NCBI RefSeq assembly: GCF_041807905.1
Contig: NZ_JBGVSA010000006.1
Span: forward strand, 124,001-188,000
Reading direction: 5' to 3'
Origin: JBGVSA01 sp041807905
Lineage (GTDB): Bacteria; Pseudomonadota; Gammaproteobacteria; Burkholderiales; Rhodocyclaceae
Length of the DNA stretch: 64,000 nt
The position numbers and the translations under genes are program-made. The stretch's first letter is position 1, and each line of letters opens with the position of its first letter. The notes below the pieces were generated by a model, which saw nothing but the letters and a program-made list of their open reading frames with translations, did no database searches and was not told the DNA's origin. This document shows, one piece after another, positions 50,588 to 59,885 of the stretch.

Positions 50588-51859
50588 CTAGAAATCCACC
50601 GCGTCGCGGATGATCGGGCAGGTCATGCAATGGCCGCCGCCACGCCCCCGCCCCAACTCTGCGCCCACGATGGTGACCACCTCGATCCCCGCCTTGCGCA
50701 GGAGCGTATTCGTATAGGTATTCCGGTCATACGCAAACACGACGCCGGGTGAGGTGCACACCAGGTTCGCGCCGCTGTCCCACTGGGTACGTTCGCGTTG
50801 ATAGTCGCTTCCGCCCGCCTCGACCACGCGCATCTTCTTGATGCCAAGCGCCTCGCTGACCACTTCGACGAAGGACTTTTTCTCCTGGCGAAGCTCCACC
50901 TTGGCGGACGAATCGCTCGGCCGATACGAGAACGTCCGCGTGCGCGCCAGAAAATCGGGCGCGATGAGCACGCAGTCTCGATCGGCGAAGGTGAACACCG
51001 TATCGAGGTGCATGGCGGCGCGAATCTTCGGCATTGCCGCCACGATCACGCGCTCGGCCGCGCCGCGCTCGAACAGGGTCGCGGCCAGTTGGCTGATGGC
51101 CTGGCGCGACGTGCGTTCGCTCATGCCGATCAATACCGTCTTGTTGCCGATCGGCATCACGTCACCGCCTTCGAGCGTCGCAAGCCCGTGGTCCTGCGTC
51201 GGGTCCCCCCACCACACATTCACCTTGCCGGCAAAATCCGGATGGAATTTATAGATCGCCGTCGTGAGGATGGTCTCCTCGTGGCGCGCCGGCCAGTACA
51301 GCGGATTGAGCGTCACGCCGCCGTAGATCCAGCATGTCGTGTCACGCGTGTACAGCGTGTTGGGCAAGGGCGGCAGCAGATATTCGGTCGCCCCCGCCGC
51401 TTCGCGGACGACCTTCAGCGCGGCACCGCCGTGCGCTTCTGGAAAGTCATGGATCGAAAGGCCGCCGAGCAGCGTTTCGGCGAGCGCGCGGTTGTCCAGC
51501 CCCTCCACGTAGCTTCGCAGCTCGTCAATAAAGCCGAGTCCGACCTGGTTGGGCACGATCTGATTGTCGAGAATCCATTTCTTCCCTTCCGGCACGGCGA
51601 CGGTTTCCGCCAGAAGGTTATGCATTTCGACCACCTCGACGCCGCGATCGCGCATCTTGCTGACGAAATCAAAGTGGTCGCGCTTGGCGTTATCGACCCA
51701 CAACACATCGTCGAACAACAGCTCATCGCAATTGCTGGGCGTCAGGCGGGAATGCGCCATTCCGGGGGCGCATACCATCACCTTGCGCAACTGCCCTACT
51801 TCCGAATAGACGCCGAACTGGGAGCCGGCTTGTGCATCGACAGCATTTGAATCCGACAT
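50588..51859 (-). CDS. arcA: arginine deiminase ArcA
   Basis: A 423-residue deiminase that hydrolyses arginine to citrulline and ammonia. The catalytic Cys lies near the C terminus in RGGGHCMTCPIIRDA; other active-site stretches are EGGDVMPIGNKTVLIGMSER, FTFADRDCVLI and MHLDTVFT. The ATG at 51859, with GGAG 7 nt upstream, is preferred to one at 51880 that touches the arcD stop. It follows the arcD-type gene closely, so the pair is probably co-transcribed. No ornithine carbamoyltransferase or carbamate kinase gene follows within the window. Confidence 0.95.
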   Translation of the reverse strand: MSDSNAVDAQAGSQFGVYSEVGQLRKVMVCAPGMAHSRLTPSNCDELLFDDVLWVDNAKRDHFDFVSKMRDRGVEVVEMHNLLAETVAVPEGKKWILDNQIVPNQVGLGFIDELRSYVEGLDNRALAETLLGGLSIHDFPEAHGGAALKVVREAAGATEYLLPPLPNTLYTRDTTCWIYGGVTLNPLYWPARHEETILTTAIYKFHPDFAGKVNVWWGDPTQDHGLATLEGGDVMPIGNKTVLIGMSERTSRQAISQLAATLFERGAAERVIVAAMPKIRAAMHLDTVFTFADRDCVLIAPDFLARTRTFSYRPSDSSAKVELRQEKKSFVEVVSEALGIKKMRVVEAGGSDYQRERTQWDSGANLVCTSPGVVFAYDRNTYTNTLLRKAGIEVVTIVGAELGRGRGGGHCMTCPIIRDAVDF

Positions 51860-51880
51860 TTCGTTCTCCGTGAGTTTCAA

Positions 51881-53305
51881 CTAGAGCGCAATAAGCCCTC
51901 CTGCCAGCGCAGCGACGCCAACGACCGCCCCTGCCACTGCCACCAAGAAAAGGGTCCAGTCACGGATGCCCGAAAATACCGTGAGGCCCTGCTCCCTCCT
52001 GGCCATCACATAAAGCACCGTGCCAGGAGCGTACAGAATCGCCGACAGCAGCAGATATCTGAGTCCGCCGGCAATAATCATGAATACCGTGTATATCACC
52101 GCGATGGATGCAAACGTAATATCCCTGCTCCGTTCTTCTGGGCGGATCTCGTAACTCTCGCCACGCCTTGAAACCAGCCACCCGTAGGCGGCCACGAACA
52201 AATACGGAATCAGCGACATCGAACTCGTCAGATTGAGCATCAAGGCAAAAGCGTCGCGCGAAAAATACGTGCTCGCGACCAGAATCTGCACAACGATATT
52301 CGTGATCCAAAGCGCGTTGGCCGGAACCTGGTTGGCATTCTCGCGGGCGAACACCGACGGCATGTCCTGGTTGCGGGCGGCCGCGAACATCACTTCCGCG
52401 CAGATGAGCGACCACGCCAGGTACGCCCCCAGGACCGACACGATCAGCCCCAGACTCACGAAGACCGCGCCCCACGGACCCACCACGCTCTCGAGCACCG
52501 CCGCCATCGACGGCTGGCGCATGGCGGCGATTTCTTCTCGCGGCAGCACCGCAAACGGCAGCATCGAAACGAGCACCATCAGGGCCGTCACACTGCAAAA
52601 GCCCAGAATCGTTGCGTAACCGACGTCGGCGCGTTCCTTCGCATAACGGGAATACACGCTCGCGCCTTCAATACCGATAAAAACGAAAACGGTCACGAGC
52701 ATGGTTGCCCGAATCTGCTGTATCAGCCCGCCGCTCTCTGCGGCGGAACTGATATTCAAGCGGAATGTGTCGATCTTGAATACAAAGAACAACATGATGA
52801 CGAACGCAATGATCGGAATGACCTTTGCAAACGTCACGACCGTATTGATGAATGCCGCCTGCTTGACGCCTCGAAGAATCAGAAAATGGAAAAGCCAGAT
52901 CCCCACCGACGCAACCAGAATCGCCGGCAGCGTATTTCCGTCACCAAAAATGGGAAAGAACGCGCCAAGGGTCGACTTGATCAATACCCAATACGAAACG
53001 TTCCCGATGCAACTACCGATCCAGTATCCAAAAGCGGATAAAAACCCCGGATAATCGCCGAATCCTTCCTTGGCATATACGAAAACACCGGCGTCGAGTT
53101 TTGGCTTTCGCTCGGCCAGCGCCTGGAACACACGAGCCAGGGTGTACATGCCCACGCCTGCGACAAGCCACGCGATGGCTGCGCCAATCGGCCCCGTCGC
53201 ATTGGCGAAGGTTTGCGGCAGCGAGAAAATCCCCGCCCCGACCATGCCCCCCACCACCATTGCGGTGAGTTGGAGGCGACTCATCTTCTGCGTGTCATTG
53301 GCCAC
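51881..53305 (-). CDS. arcD: arginine/ornithine antiporter ArcD-type (APC family)
   Basis: A 474-residue basic-amino-acid exchanger with about 12 helices (MVVGGMVGAGIFSLPQTFAN, FVYAKEGFGDYPGFLSAFGY, VFIGIEGASVYSRYAKERAD). These carriers swap external arginine for internal ornithine or, in incomplete pathways, possibly citrulline. It is the first gene of the arcD-arcA pair, behind a sigma-70-type promoter. Confidence 0.92.
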   Translation of the reverse strand: MANDTQKMSRLQLTAMVVGGMVGAGIFSLPQTFANATGPIGAAIAWLVAGVGMYTLARVFQALAERKPKLDAGVFVYAKEGFGDYPGFLSAFGYWIGSCIGNVSYWVLIKSTLGAFFPIFGDGNTLPAILVASVGIWLFHFLILRGVKQAAFINTVVTFAKVIPIIAFVIMLFFVFKIDTFRLNISSAAESGGLIQQIRATMLVTVFVFIGIEGASVYSRYAKERADVGYATILGFCSVTALMVLVSMLPFAVLPREEIAAMRQPSMAAVLESVVGPWGAVFVSLGLIVSVLGAYLAWSLICAEVMFAAARNQDMPSVFARENANQVPANALWITNIVVQILVASTYFSRDAFALMLNLTSSMSLIPYLFVAAYGWLVSRRGESYEIRPEERSRDITFASIAVIYTVFMIIAGGLRYLLLSAILYAPGTVLYVMARREQGLTVFSGIRDWTLFLVAVAGAVVGVAALAGGLIAL

Positions 53306-53595
53306 AATTTCCCCCGCTGATCTCCGAATATCTCTTCGAAAGGATTTGGTGTGCCGCGACCGCCGGGCCGCGTTAGATCAATGCAGTCGATGCTTGCCTT
53401 TCCAGGCAACCGCACACGGACTCGACGCCCGCATACAGAGAAACGCTGTGTGCAGTGAGGTATAGTCCATCGCCAATTCAAGTCAACTACCCGATCGCGA
53501 GCCGATGTGACATTTGCATTGCGATCGGCAAATAACATTTGCCCGGAGTCATCGGGCGTTACCGATTAAATGAGCCTTTATTCGATCCCCGGTTT
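53306..53595. other. intergenic region between the porin gene and arcD
   Basis: About 290 bp with no gene seen. It is AT-richer than its surroundings and holds the arcD promoter at 53459-53486; a half match to an FNR/ANR site (TTGAT on the minus strand near 53380) lacks its partner half. A repeated TTTGC/GCAAAT pattern around 53515-53540 could be a regulator site. Confidence 0.5.
53459..53486 (-). promoter_or_regulatory. sigma-70-type promoter of arcDA
   Basis: On the minus strand TTGACT, 16 bp, TATACC, about 155 bp upstream of the arcD start. The long leader leaves room for regulatory elements. Confidence 0.5.
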
Positions 53596-54672
53596 CTAGA
53601 AGCGCAAACGCAAGCCGGCCGCAACGCCAAGTTGATTGCTCTTGCCGGGCAACTCGGTATAAGCACCGCCGGTCACGCGGTTATAGTCGAGCGTGCCATA
53701 GACCTGCGTCCTCGGAGAAAACGAATACTCCGACAGCAATACGCCGGTATAGCGTTTACCGCCGTTTCCAGAAATACCGTTCTTGTTCCCGATGTCGTCG
53801 TAATAAAAAGCCACGGCCATGACGACGGCCGGTGCGGCCTGCCAGCGCACGCCGGTGGCGAGAATGGCGTCCGTCCGTGGCGCGTTCGCTGCGGCCTCGG
53901 GGGTCACGAAAATGTCCCGCGACGGATCGTTCATGAAATCATTGTCGATGGCACCGGAACGGTCGCGGCCGCCGATATAGGCCAGGTACAGCCCGACACT
54001 GGCGAATTGATATCGACCTGCAACGCTCCACATCCGCTGCTTATAGTTCGACTGCGCCCAGACCTCCTGGTACACCGCGCCGATACCGAAATGCGCCCAG
54101 GAATAACTGCTCTGCAAACCCCAGTAACTGTTGTCCGGCGGGTTTCCCGGCCCTTCGCCGAAACCATAGCCGGCGCCGAAATTGAGCCCGCCGAATCTGG
54201 CGGAATAACTCGTCACATTATTGGCCCGCACGCGGTCCAACGAATATGGCCAGGAATTCGCCTGATAATTTCCGACGAACAAGGGATCGAAATCACCGGA
54301 GAACGTCCAGCCGACGGTATTCTGGCGACCCAGCGCAATGGTTCCCCAGTTTCCCTGCATGCCCACATAGGCCTGGCGACCGAACATCGTGCCGCTCTGC
54401 GTGACGGTGCCGTCGTCGAGGTTGATGCCGCTTTCAAGCACGAATATCGCTCTGAGCTGGCTCGATAGATCTTCGCTGCCACGCAGGCCCCAACGGCTCG
54501 CCGTGGTCGCACCGTTGGTCAGTTCAAGCAAGTGGTCATTGTCGGCGTTGGCATTGGTCGTGTAGCGCACGCTCACGTCGGCCACGCCGTAAAGGGAGAC
54601 CGAGCTCTGCGCGAATGAGGGCGACGCGACAGGCAGCAGAACGACCAGCGCACACCAGCGAACATATTTCAT
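53596..54672 (-). CDS. Gram-negative porin (Burkholderia/Neisseria type)
   Basis: A 358-residue trimeric porin: signal peptide ending PSFAQSSVSLYGVADVSVRY, the typical SRWGLRGSEDLSSQLRAIFVLESG and GTIALGRQNTVGWTF stretches, and the C-terminal sequence ending LRLRF with the terminal Phe needed for outer-membrane insertion. It lies between two arcD-type genes in the same direction, so it may provide the outer-membrane route for arginine or ornithine. Confidence 0.92.
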   Translation of the reverse strand: MKYVRWCALVVLLPVASPSFAQSSVSLYGVADVSVRYTTNANADNDHLLELTNGATTASRWGLRGSEDLSSQLRAIFVLESGINLDDGTVTQSGTMFGRQAYVGMQGNWGTIALGRQNTVGWTFSGDFDPLFVGNYQANSWPYSLDRVRANNVTSYSARFGGLNFGAGYGFGEGPGNPPDNSYWGLQSSYSWAHFGIGAVYQEVWAQSNYKQRMWSVAGRYQFASVGLYLAYIGGRDRSGAIDNDFMNDPSRDIFVTPEAAANAPRTDAILATGVRWQAAPAVVMAVAFYYDDIGNKNGISGNGGKRYTGVLLSEYSFSPRTQVYGTLDYNRVTGGAYTELPGKSNQLGVAAGLRLRF

Positions 54673-54756
54673 GGCGCATCCCCCCAGGTGATCCACCCTC
54701 GGCACAAGCCCCGCGAAGCTGTGCCCTCCCCGCCCGCAAACAGCTCCGGACTGCCG

Positions 54757-56184
54757 CTACACGACAATCGCGCCGGTCGCCAGCGCGTACAGCGCGGCCA
54801 GCGCGACAACGACGATGAACACAAAGGCGATGCGCTCCGTCGGCGAAAACACGGGCCCTTCCCGGTCTTTCATGGCGTACAGGTAAAGCAGCGTTCCCGG
54901 TGCATAAAGCAGTGTAGACAGCAGAAGAAACTTCAGCCCGCCCGCATAGATCATCCCGGCCGTATAGACCGTGGCGATGCCGCCGTAGATACCCTGGCGC
55001 ACGCGGCGATCGCCCGGCAGGTAGGTCTCCCCCGTCCAGGCCAGCTTCAACCCGTAGGCGGCCACCAGCAGATAGGGCACGAGCGTCATGGCGCTCGTCA
55101 TCTTCAGTGCCAGCGTGAAAGCCTGTTCGGCGAACCAGGTCACGATGAGGAACACCTGGATCACGATGTTCGTCAGCCACAGCGCCGAAATCGGAACGCC
55201 GTGGGCGTTCTCGCGGGCCAGGAACGACGGCATCGTGCCGTTCAGCGCCGCCGAATGAAGCACCTCGGCCGCAAGCAGCGACCACGACAGATAGTTGCCC
55301 AAAATCGATATCAGCATGCCGATGCTGACGAAAACCCTGCCCCACGGACCGACGAGCGCCGCCATGACACCCGCCATGGCCGGCGTGGGAAGCTCCGCCA
55401 GGTCCGGGCGCAGCAGCACGCCGTAAGAGAGCATCGTAGTGGCGACCAGCAGCGACAGCACGGTCAGAAAGCCCAGCACGGTGGCCAGCCCCACGTCCTT
55501 GCGCCGCGCGGCATAGCGCGAATACACGCTGGCCCCTTCAATGCCGACAAACACGAACACCGTCACCAGCATGGTGTTCCGCGTCTGACTGGCCACGCTG
55601 GACAGACTTGCGGTTTCATCGCCCCAGAAATTGGCCGCAAAAATCTCCGGTCGAAAACCGGCAATGGCAACGGCAATGAAGATGGCGATCGGCACCAGCT
55701 TCGCAACCGTCCCGATGGTATTGACCGCCGCCGCCTCCTTGATACCGCGCGCCACCAAAAGGTGCACGCCCCACAGCAGCAATGACGCGGACACAATGGC
55801 CACCACCGTGGTGCCGTCACCAAAGACCGGAAAGAACAGCCCGAGCGTGGCCTTGATCAACACCAGGCAAGCGGTATCGGCAAGGCAGCAGCCGATCCAG
55901 TAGCCCACAGCGGCGACAAAGCCCATGTAGTTGCCAAAACCGGCCTTGGCATAGGCATAAATGCCACTGTCCAGATCGGGACGGCGGCGCGACAGGATCT
56001 GGAACACGAACGCCAGGCTCAGCATGCCGGCAGCGGCGATCGTCCAGGCGATCATCGCGCCTGCCGCCCCCGTGGCGCGCCCGAACGCCGAGGGCAGCAC
56101 GAATATTCCAGATCCGACCATGGACCCGATAGCAAGGGCTGTCAGTGCCCCCAACGACAGTCTGGCCTGATTTGCGTCGGTCAT
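54757..56184 (-). CDS. second arginine/ornithine antiporter-like APC transporter
   Basis: A 475-residue exchanger related to the one at 51881-53305, with parallel motifs (ALAIGSMVGSGIFVLPSAFG, YAYAKAGFGNYMGFVAAVGY, VFVGIEGASVYSRYAARRKD). About 12 helices. It is the first gene of the series and is followed by the porin gene after 85 bp. Its substrate pair may differ from that of the other copy. Confidence 0.9.
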   Translation of the reverse strand: MTDANQARLSLGALTALAIGSMVGSGIFVLPSAFGRATGAAGAMIAWTIAAAGMLSLAFVFQILSRRRPDLDSGIYAYAKAGFGNYMGFVAAVGYWIGCCLADTACLVLIKATLGLFFPVFGDGTTVVAIVSASLLLWGVHLLVARGIKEAAAVNTIGTVAKLVPIAIFIAVAIAGFRPEIFAANFWGDETASLSSVASQTRNTMLVTVFVFVGIEGASVYSRYAARRKDVGLATVLGFLTVLSLLVATTMLSYGVLLRPDLAELPTPAMAGVMAALVGPWGRVFVSIGMLISILGNYLSWSLLAAEVLHSAALNGTMPSFLARENAHGVPISALWLTNIVIQVFLIVTWFAEQAFTLALKMTSAMTLVPYLLVAAYGLKLAWTGETYLPGDRRVRQGIYGGIATVYTAGMIYAGGLKFLLLSTLLYAPGTLLYLYAMKDREGPVFSPTERIAFVFIVVVALAALYALATGAIVV

Positions 56185-56375
56185 ATTGGGCGCCGGTCTC
56201 CTGCCTGGCCTGCTCGATCGTCATGTATCCCGCTCAGTCAGAGTCAAGGATATTTTGCGGCGCATAGCAAGGACGCCGGGCTCAGCCGGATGAAACCGGC
56301 CGGCCTCGCGGACGCCCACGAAAACCGCGTATCGCGGTGTCGCGGAACCACGACGCGCGCCGTCCGACGCACGAC
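56185..56375. other. gap between the arcD-like gene and the ompA-like terminator
   Basis: About 190 bp without a gene. It holds the promoter region of the antiporter gene on the minus strand. I could not identify a convincing sigma-70 box or FNR site in it. Confidence 0.4.
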
Positions 56376-56417
56376 AAAAAGCCCGGCGACCGCCCTGCGC
56401 AGGGACGATCGTCGGGC
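56376..56417 (-). terminator. Rho-independent terminator after the OmpA-domain gene
   Basis: On the minus strand GCCCGACGATC ... GGTCGCCGGGC is followed by TTTTT (complement of 56376-56380), 34 bp past the stop at 56451. It ends the transcript of the 57,994-56,451 gene pair. Confidence 0.7.
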
Positions 56418-56450
56418 CTTCGGTTGATGGCGCGGATGCGGGCTGGGCCG

Positions 56451-57668
56451 CTACTTGGCGAGCACGTTGATATCGACACGCCAGTTGCGAACGCGTCCTT
56501 CGGGCGTGTCGTTACTGGCGACGGGGCGTTCCTGCCCGTAGCCTGTTGCCTGCAATCGGTCGGACTCCACGCCGAGTGCGACGAGGGCATCCACCACCTT
56601 CTGGGCGCGCTCGCCGGACAAGGCCCGCGCGCTCTCCGGCGTGACGGAATTGTCGGTATAGCCCCCCACCCTGATGCGCAGCGCGGGGAAGGCGCCCATG
56701 ATCGAGGCAATATTCCGCAATTGTTCGTCGGACGCCGGGGCCAGTTCATTGGAGCCCGGCTCGAAAGTAAGGCGATCGAGGTTGAACCACAGGTTTTCGT
56801 CGACCGCCTTCGAGCCGTCTTCGACAAATGCGATCAGCTTGTTCTCGACGCCGAGGCGCGGCACGAACAACTCTGTTTCGTCCGGCAATATGAGGTCGCC
56901 GAAGAAGCCCAACGCGGGATCGTAGGCTTCATGGCGGCCGGTCGATTGATCCTCCGTCGTCTGCACCGACGACGTCCGGCCCAGGTTCTGAAAAGCCGGC
57001 GCATGCTCGCCAGCACCCGTCCGCCACACTGCGAGCGCGGCAAAGCCGATCAACACGAGAAGCAATATCCACGGCCATACGGAGCGCGACGGCACCTGCG
57101 GCACGGGCGGCATCGGCGGACGGGGCGCGGCCTCGGGCGAGGCGCCGTACCACGCAGCCAATCGCGCGGGCAGGCAAGCGACGAGCGCATCGTAGTCCTG
57201 GCTGACACGGTTGATCATGTCGCCCAGGCAGCCGCCCCGCGCACCGATGTGCTGCGCGAGAAACACCGCCATCAGCAGAACGCATTGACGAAGCATGCGC
57301 GAACTCTCAGCGACACCGGCGGCACCGTTCGTACTCAGCGTCGATTCGACGTAATCGATGCGGCCTCCGAACAACTGGGCCAGCACGCCGTCGACCACCG
57401 CCGCCAGCGGCAGATTCTCGCGGGACGTTGCCAAGGGCGAATCGCTCAGAACACGGTCGATGCCACCCAGGCCATTGAGTTCCTGCAGCACCCGGGCCAG
57501 CGCGCCCGGCAAGGCGCTGTCGTGCTTGCGGTCGCCCATCGCGACGAGCAGCACGGCGAATGACACCTTCATGTCGCGATCCACGGACGACCGGGTCAGG
57601 CTCCAGTGCGAGGCCATACCTGCGGCCGCTTGCCCGGCCCATTCGATGATTTCTTCCAGAATATTCAT
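56451..57668 (-). CDS. OmpA-family protein with N-terminal helical domain and single membrane anchor
   Basis: A 405-residue protein. The N-terminal 180 residues are helical and cytoplasmic-like (NILEEIIEWAGQAAAGMASH; DUF937-like character), then Pro-rich linker, one membrane helix (WPWILLLVLIGFAALAVW, about 200-217), and a C-terminal OmpA/MotB peptidoglycan-binding domain (about 290-405: LTFEPGSNELAPASDEQLRN, RIRVGGYTDNSVTPE, GYGQERPVASNDTPEGR). It probably spans from cytoplasm to cell wall. The ATG overlaps the stop of the small gene upstream (TAATG). Confidence 0.82.
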   Translation of the reverse strand: MNILEEIIEWAGQAAAGMASHWSLTRSSVDRDMKVSFAVLLVAMGDRKHDSALPGALARVLQELNGLGGIDRVLSDSPLATSRENLPLAAVVDGVLAQLFGGRIDYVESTLSTNGAAGVAESSRMLRQCVLLMAVFLAQHIGARGGCLGDMINRVSQDYDALVACLPARLAAWYGASPEAAPRPPMPPVPQVPSRSVWPWILLLVLIGFAALAVWRTGAGEHAPAFQNLGRTSSVQTTEDQSTGRHEAYDPALGFFGDLILPDETELFVPRLGVENKLIAFVEDGSKAVDENLWFNLDRLTFEPGSNELAPASDEQLRNIASIMGAFPALRIRVGGYTDNSVTPESARALSGERAQKVVDALVALGVESDRLQATGYGQERPVASNDTPEGRVRNWRVDINVLAK

Positions 57669-57994
57669 TATGTGTTTCTTGATCGGTGCATCCACCGGAT
57701 GCGACCGATACGCGTTGGACTTCTCGAATCGATGTGCTCTGCTCCCCGCGTAGCCGCCACGTCGACGACCGGTTCCGGTGCTGCCGCTGTGTCTTGCCGC
57801 GCGAGCGCCGATTCCAGCTCCAGGATGCGCGCCTGCATGTGCGGCGCTGCGCGCAGCAAGCGCGCCACGGCGCACCAGTAGCCGCTCGTCGCCTCGGTAT
57901 CCTCGCAGTCCCACTCAAAAATGCGCTGAAGCGCGGCATCGAGGGCTATCGGTGAATCCGCCATGGCGGACCAGATTGCGTCGTCTTCAGGCAT
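57668..57994 (-). CDS. hypothetical protein, 108 residues
   Basis: A small acidic soluble protein (MPEDDAIWSAMADSPIALDA, FEWDCEDTEATSGYWCAVAR) with a short heptad-like helix near 60-72 and a basic C terminus. No family is recognised. It is coupled to the OmpA-domain gene by a TAATG overlap and lies between it and the TPR/glycosyltransferase-like gene, so it is likely part of the adhesin-locus operon. Confidence 0.6.
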   Translation of the reverse strand: MPEDDAIWSAMADSPIALDAALQRIFEWDCEDTEATSGYWCAVARLLRAAPHMQARILELESALARQDTAAAPEPVVDVAATRGAEHIDSRSPTRIGRIRWMHRSRNT

Positions 57995-58059
57995 CACGTG
58001 CTCCTGTTGCTGTGTTCGGATCAGCGGATCGCCGCACACGCAGCGACCCGCCGTGCTGC

Positions 58060-59829
58060 TCACTCGGCCGGAGGCGCTTCCTTGGTGCGCGGGGTGGATT
58101 TGCGCTTGCTTCCGGTCGCCTTGCTCGTTGTCGTCGTCCGGCGCGCTTTGGTCTTTTTCGCCCCCTTGGCGGCGGGTGCGGCCTCTTCGGGTGTGCCCAG
58201 TCGTGCCGCCAGCGCCGCGCGCGTGGCGTCGACCACGTCGCTCCAGTCGCCGAAATGCTTCTGGCGGATGATGCGGATGGAGTCGTACCAGGGTGAGGAT
58301 TCCTGCTCCCGTCCCCAGATGAACGAGCCCACGCGGTCGAGCATCAGCACCGTCGGCGCGCCCACGGCGCCCGCCAGATGCGCCGTCGACGTGCAGGTCG
58401 TCACAACACAATCCACCGCCTGCAACAGCGCGGCCGTGCTGATAAAGTTCTTCAGCTCCGGGCCCCAATCGATTACGTTCAAACCCTTCTGGCGCAGTGT
58501 CGTGGCCACCTCGCTGCAATTCGGGTTCACCGAGTGGAACACCACGTTGTCCATGGCCAGGAGTTTTTCGAGCTGCAGCACGGGCAACGAGCGCGCGTCG
58601 TTGCGCGGCTGCACCGGGTTGCCGGTCCACGCCAGCGCCACGTGCATCTTGCCGTCGCCCACGCCGAGCTTCTTGCGCCAACGCCCTATGCGGTTCGGGC
58701 CGGCGTTCAGGTAAGGCGTGCCCGGCAGCGAATCGCTGGCAAAACCGAACAGCGCGCCGCAGCTCATCAACGGAATGTGGTAACTCGTCGGCGCGAGAAA
58801 ATCCACGTTCAGCATGACGTCATGGGGAATCAGCGGGCGGAACAGATCCGCCACCGGCCCGAAGCAACCGAACACCAGCTTGCCGCCCTCGGCCCGCACG
58901 CGTTCGGCGATCATCGGCAAAAAGCGGATCAGCCAGATGGCATCGCCGTAGCCCTGCTCCAGCCACACGCCCAGCGTGCGCCCTTCGAGCGATTCGCCGC
59001 GCCACTGCGGCACGCCGCAATCATGTTCGCGCGCATAGAGTTGCTCGCGCAGGCCGGTCAGCGAAAACCGCGCGTGCATGTTCGCCCAGCCGGTCTGCCA
59101 CTGGCCCAGGCGCAATTCGAGTTCGCCCAGCGGCAGGCGCAGGCGATCGTCTTCGGGGTGTTTTTCGACCATGCGCCGCAAGAACACCAGCGCGTCGTCG
59201 AAACGCCAATCGTCGATTAACGCCAGCGCCAGGTTCACATGCGCGTGCGGGTGTTCGGGGTCGAGCCGCAATGCCGCCTCGCACGCCTTCACCGCCTCGG
59301 CCGAGCGGTACTGCATGCGCAGCGCCACGCCCAGGTTCGAAAACGCGTCGGCGCTGCCCGGCTGGCGCTTGAGCATGTAGCGGCAAGCCTGCTCTGCTTC
59401 GACATAGCGCTTGCCGGCAATGAAAGCCGCCGCGCGGCACAGCGGGAGCAACGGATCGGCATTCGGGTCCAGCGCCCAGGCGCGTTCCAGCAACGGGCCG
59501 GCCTCTTTCGCGTTGGTGCTGATCAGCAGCAGGCTGCGGCCATACAGGTACCAGGCGAACGCGCTGTCGCCAAAGCGTTCGGTGGCGCGCCGTGCCAGCA
59601 TGCGGGCGATGTGCGGCGCGCCGGCCTGATCGATGATCTGCGCCACCAGCGGCAGCGCCTCATTTTCGGCAAGGCTGTCGAACCGCGTCAGCAACTCATC
59701 GAACAACAGCCACTGGTTGAGCGCGTCCGGTCGTTCGAACAGCACATTGATGCACGACTGTGTCGTCGCAACGAATTTCTCGACGAGGGGATCGCTCAGG
59801 GGTTTTTCGGAAATGGCCAACTCACTCAT
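58060..59829 (-). CDS. TPR protein with glycosyltransferase-family-9-like domain and basic tail
   Basis: A 589-residue cytoplasmic protein. Residues about 90-250 contain several TPR units (ADAFSNLGVALRMQYRSAEA, HAHVNLALALIDDWRFDDAL). Residues about 275-540 resemble ADP-heptose-type glycosyltransferases (GVWLEQGYGDAIWLIRFLPM, VALAWTGNPVQPRNDARSLP, VVTTCTSTAHLAGAVGAPTV). The last 35 residues are a Lys/Thr/Arg/Ala tail (KKTKARRTTTTSKATGSKRK) like bacterial histone H1-type proteins. Genes of this kind often accompany trimeric autotransporters and may glycosylate them; that is inference. Confidence 0.78.
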   Translation of the reverse strand: MSELAISEKPLSDPLVEKFVATTQSCINVLFERPDALNQWLLFDELLTRFDSLAENEALPLVAQIIDQAGAPHIARMLARRATERFGDSAFAWYLYGRSLLLISTNAKEAGPLLERAWALDPNADPLLPLCRAAAFIAGKRYVEAEQACRYMLKRQPGSADAFSNLGVALRMQYRSAEAVKACEAALRLDPEHPHAHVNLALALIDDWRFDDALVFLRRMVEKHPEDDRLRLPLGELELRLGQWQTGWANMHARFSLTGLREQLYAREHDCGVPQWRGESLEGRTLGVWLEQGYGDAIWLIRFLPMIAERVRAEGGKLVFGCFGPVADLFRPLIPHDVMLNVDFLAPTSYHIPLMSCGALFGFASDSLPGTPYLNAGPNRIGRWRKKLGVGDGKMHVALAWTGNPVQPRNDARSLPVLQLEKLLAMDNVVFHSVNPNCSEVATTLRQKGLNVIDWGPELKNFISTAALLQAVDCVVTTCTSTAHLAGAVGAPTVLMLDRVGSFIWGREQESSPWYDSIRIIRQKHFGDWSDVVDATRAALAARLGTPEEAAPAAKGAKKTKARRTTTTSKATGSKRKSTPRTKEAPPAE

Positions 59830-59885
59830 GGGACGAACCAGTCTTCAATCTCAGCTATTCAATGCATTCCGGCGAGGTGCCGGAT

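Noticed and set aside
53370..53400. FNR/ANR box upstream of arcD
   Set aside because: Only one half-site (TTGAT) is present; the ATCAA half at the right distance is missing.
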